From Chrysaora quinquecirrha (Eukaryota > Cnidaria > Scyphozoa > Semaeostomeae > Pelagiidae), in assembly GCA_014526335.1 (NCBI GenBank), contig JACTAT010000348.1:229598-293597 (forward strand): a DNA stretch of 64,000 nt, read 5' to 3'. Below are positions 61,826 through 64,000 of this stretch, piece by piece (position 1 is the stretch's first letter; the number at the start of each line of letters is the position of its first letter). The notes beneath the pieces were generated by a model, which saw nothing but the letters and a program-made list of their open reading frames with translations, was not told the origin of the DNA and searched no databases. The position numbers and the translations under genes were made by a program.

Positions 61826-62330
61826 ATGTAGTTGTAGGTCGTAGGTTGGCCAAATAACATAGCTACATAGCTATGCTTTTGGTTGTGTGGTTGTAGGCTG
61901 TAGGTTGTAGGTCGTAGATTGGCAAAATAACATCACTACATAACTATGCTTCTGGTCATGTGGTTGTAGGCTGTAGGTCGTAGGTTGGCCAAATAACATA
62001 GCCACATACACATGCTGTAGGTTGTAGATCGTAGGTTGGCAAAATAACATAGCTACACAGGTATTCTCTAGGTTCTAGCAGTGGTTGTAGGTTGTAGGTT
62101 GATAAATAACATAGCTACAGAGCTGTAGTGTATGTTGTAGGTTGTGGGTCCTAGCATGGCAGATAAATATAACTATGACCCAATGTTGTAGGTTGAAGGT
62201 TGCACATTATCATAACTAGGGCCCCCAGGCTTCTGTAGGCCACAAATGCTAATCACACATGGGCCATGTAGGTACATATGCACTGATTCACCGGTAGGTT
62301 GTAGGCTCATAACATGAAAGGTATAAGTGC
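61826..62330 (+). repeat. Second satellite, about 65-85 bp unit
   Basis: Tandem copies of GTTGTAGGTTGTAGGTCGTA followed by GGTTGGCAAAATAACATAGC and CTACATA. Six or so units of unequal length, with internal GTTGTAG micro-repeats. It starts immediately at the end of the first satellite. Confidence 0.85.
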
Positions 62331-64000
62331 AAGATGGTCCTGTATTCTAAAAGTAATACGAAAGGAGTGTCATGAAACCATTCAAATATATTTAAATTGG
62401 GTAAGAGATTGAAACTTTGAATTAACTAGCTTGGAAGGAAAGGTGTCTTATTCTTCTTTTCTTTCAGTTTTAAGGCAACATGCTACTTGCGAGACAAACA
62501 TGATTGAAAAATCAACTTCCTTCACTTTCTATGTTTCACCAACATTGGTAGTGCAGAATTCTACAAAACTATATTGATATTTCTAAAATTATAAAGGTAC
62601 AATTAACCTATTAAATCAACATCTACTGTCCAAACCTGGAAATAACAATTGCATCTGGGACCCTCTAAGCACTGAGATGCATTTTTGGTGTTGGATTTTG
62701 AAATTTGGAAGATTCAATGAAATTTGTCGAGATTCCACAAAAACGTGTCTCATAGTTTTCCTGCTTATAATTATGAAATGAAAATGTTTTTTATTGTTTT
62801 GTAATTCATCATTGTCAACGAAATTTGGTAACCCATAGTTGTTTTCCTGTCATTTTATTGTATTATGTCCTTTGTTACTCTTCAAGAAATATATACTGCA
62901 AAATTATCTCGTTAAAGTCGACAGATACTTACACTGTGCTCTTCATTTTGCAGCTTGTTAAAGATTGCATCTTCAAGCCTTTCCATGAAGCTGCCTCTTT
63001 CAAACTTTCCCTTTGGCTGGCTTTGCAAGCATACCATAAGATCTTCTACCATGCTAGATAGTTGATGCAAGGAGCAAAGCTACAAAAGAGTAATAGCAAC
63101 AAAATATTGAATCAGTACTTTTCATCCTTTGAAAAAGAATAAAGCAGCCATTTAATCAAAAGTAAGTAGAGAAGAGAAGAACACACAATCGCCTTTGTGG
63201 AAATAACTAGTGCCATGCCATCACACCAGTGCTGCTGCTTTCTCTTAAGACATCACATGAGGATCTTGCTTATCTTTCTCTGTGTAATCTTTGAAAAAAC
63301 ATCCCATATTTCTTTATGGTGTAGGACCCAAGCAAGAAGCTATCCCTACAAATATAAAAGGAGAACTCGTGTATGAAAAGGACTTGTGAACTAATCGACA
63401 GTGATCACCTTATATCAAAGAATTTTTTAGAATGTGCAGATAATTCGTGTTGATAATCATGACTTACATGGTAGTTGTAGCAAATGTCCTTCATATCGTC
63501 CAACTAGACTTTGTCTTCAGCGGAAAGGGCTTTGCAGTGATAATCCAGCTGTATGATTCTACCCTTAAGACTGTGGAAGTATATTATTTGTCATTAGAAT
63601 CGCAGCAGTGACTTGCAAACTATAACCAATATATTAATGTTCACTGTTTTTATTTGATAGCAAACCAACAATCTTGGACAAAAAATTATGAGACATGCGG
63701 AAAAATCTGAGTACAATTAGAAGTCCCTTAACTTTGGCTTTTCTAGACAATAACTGATTCAACCTCCTCCCTTCCATCAATGTTGAGTGATATTGAGACA
63801 ATTTTACGGCAAGGGAGGGATAGCATAACCAGTATTAAGGAAGAATTCACGCTTGCATTTTAATTTTTGTCCACGCTTGTAGCTCTGTGAAATAGTCTTT
63901 CAATCATTTGCCCTGTTTTAGTACTTAACATCTCCATAAGATGTCCTGAAATGGGTTGTTTTATGATACTCTGGTATAGAAGCCGAATTTTGATTCAGGG
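62331..64000. other. No gene recognised
   Basis: AT-rich sequence to the window edge. Short ORFs show no family motif, and no inverted or tandem repeat was noticed. A gene with small exons cannot be excluded. Confidence 0.4.

Noticed and set aside
61546..61857. ORFs inside the satellite (103 and 65 codons)
   Set aside because: They translate the repeat unit itself and carry no domain.
1..64000. tRNA, rRNA, riboswitch or bacterial-type operon signals
   Set aside because: None seen by eye; the sequence is a eukaryotic repeat-rich region. A covariance-model scan would be the decisive test for small RNA genes.

Overview
This is an AT-rich, gene-poor window from an invertebrate animal nuclear genome. 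It is built almost entirely of transposable elements in various states of decay. The mix (Penelope-like elements with GIY-YIG nuclease and hammerhead ribozymes, BEL/Pao and Ty3/gypsy LTR elements, a CR1-like LINE with an SGNH esterase ORF1 and a 2A peptide, THAP/DDE_4 plus SWIM/YqaJ genes, Tc1, MITEs and fold-back elements) fits a cnidarian or a similarly repeat-rich marine invertebrate. The species cannot be read from the sequence. No single-copy host gene, rRNA, tRNA or CRISPR array was recognised.

Layout. 0-2.8 kb: a HUH/Rep-like exon fragment, a broken Tc1 transposase, a small MITE and a minisatellite. 2.8-4.25 kb: an old Penelope-like element (PLE) remnant ending in a hammerhead ribozyme. 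4.37-15.09 kb: a composite of three nearly identical PLE copies, two on the minus strand and one on the plus strand, joined head to head. 15.7-17.2 kb: a different PLE. 17.66-24.40 kb: a second PLE family as a head-to-head inverted pair; one arm is interrupted by a 606-bp MITE with TTAA duplications. 24.4-26.9 kb: a gypsy pol remnant between two PLE fragments. 27.07-32.02 kb: a degraded BEL/Pao element (minus) that keeps its 5' LTR and primer site. 32.1-32.7 kb: PLE-derived ribozyme sequences, including a perfect 112-bp inverted repeat. 34.6-35.7 kb: a LINE remnant. 36.06-37.76 kb: a MULE-like element with long inverted repeats, a 9-bp duplication and convergent ORFs. 37.85-38.3 kb: a PLE nuclease remnant. 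39.1-42.1 kb: nested fold-back elements. 44.2-45.4 kb: another PLE remnant. 47.6-52.9 kb: a nearly full-length CR1-like LINE (minus). 55.0-59.8 kb: a convergent pair, a transposase-like/SWIM/YqaJ gene (plus) and a THAP/DDE_4 gene (minus). 60.6-62.3 kb: two adjacent satellite arrays.

The most striking signal is in the two PLE families. Each has a short first ORF (coiled-coil, then Pro/Asn/Gln-rich, gag-like in position) followed by an RT/GIY-YIG ORF in the -1 frame. The second ORF has no nearby ATG. In all five copies a heptamer A AAA AAC sits in the correct zero frame inside the end of ORF1, and the -1 frame is open from there into RT in the copies without local indels. This looks like programmed -1 ribosomal frameshifting in a Penelope-like element. 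Each full copy also has a type I hammerhead ribozyme after ORF2, with a one-base-pair stem III closed over a palindromic GGCC loop. One element 5' end lies 2 nt from the predicted ribozyme cut. Most PLE clusters abut (TA)n tracts.
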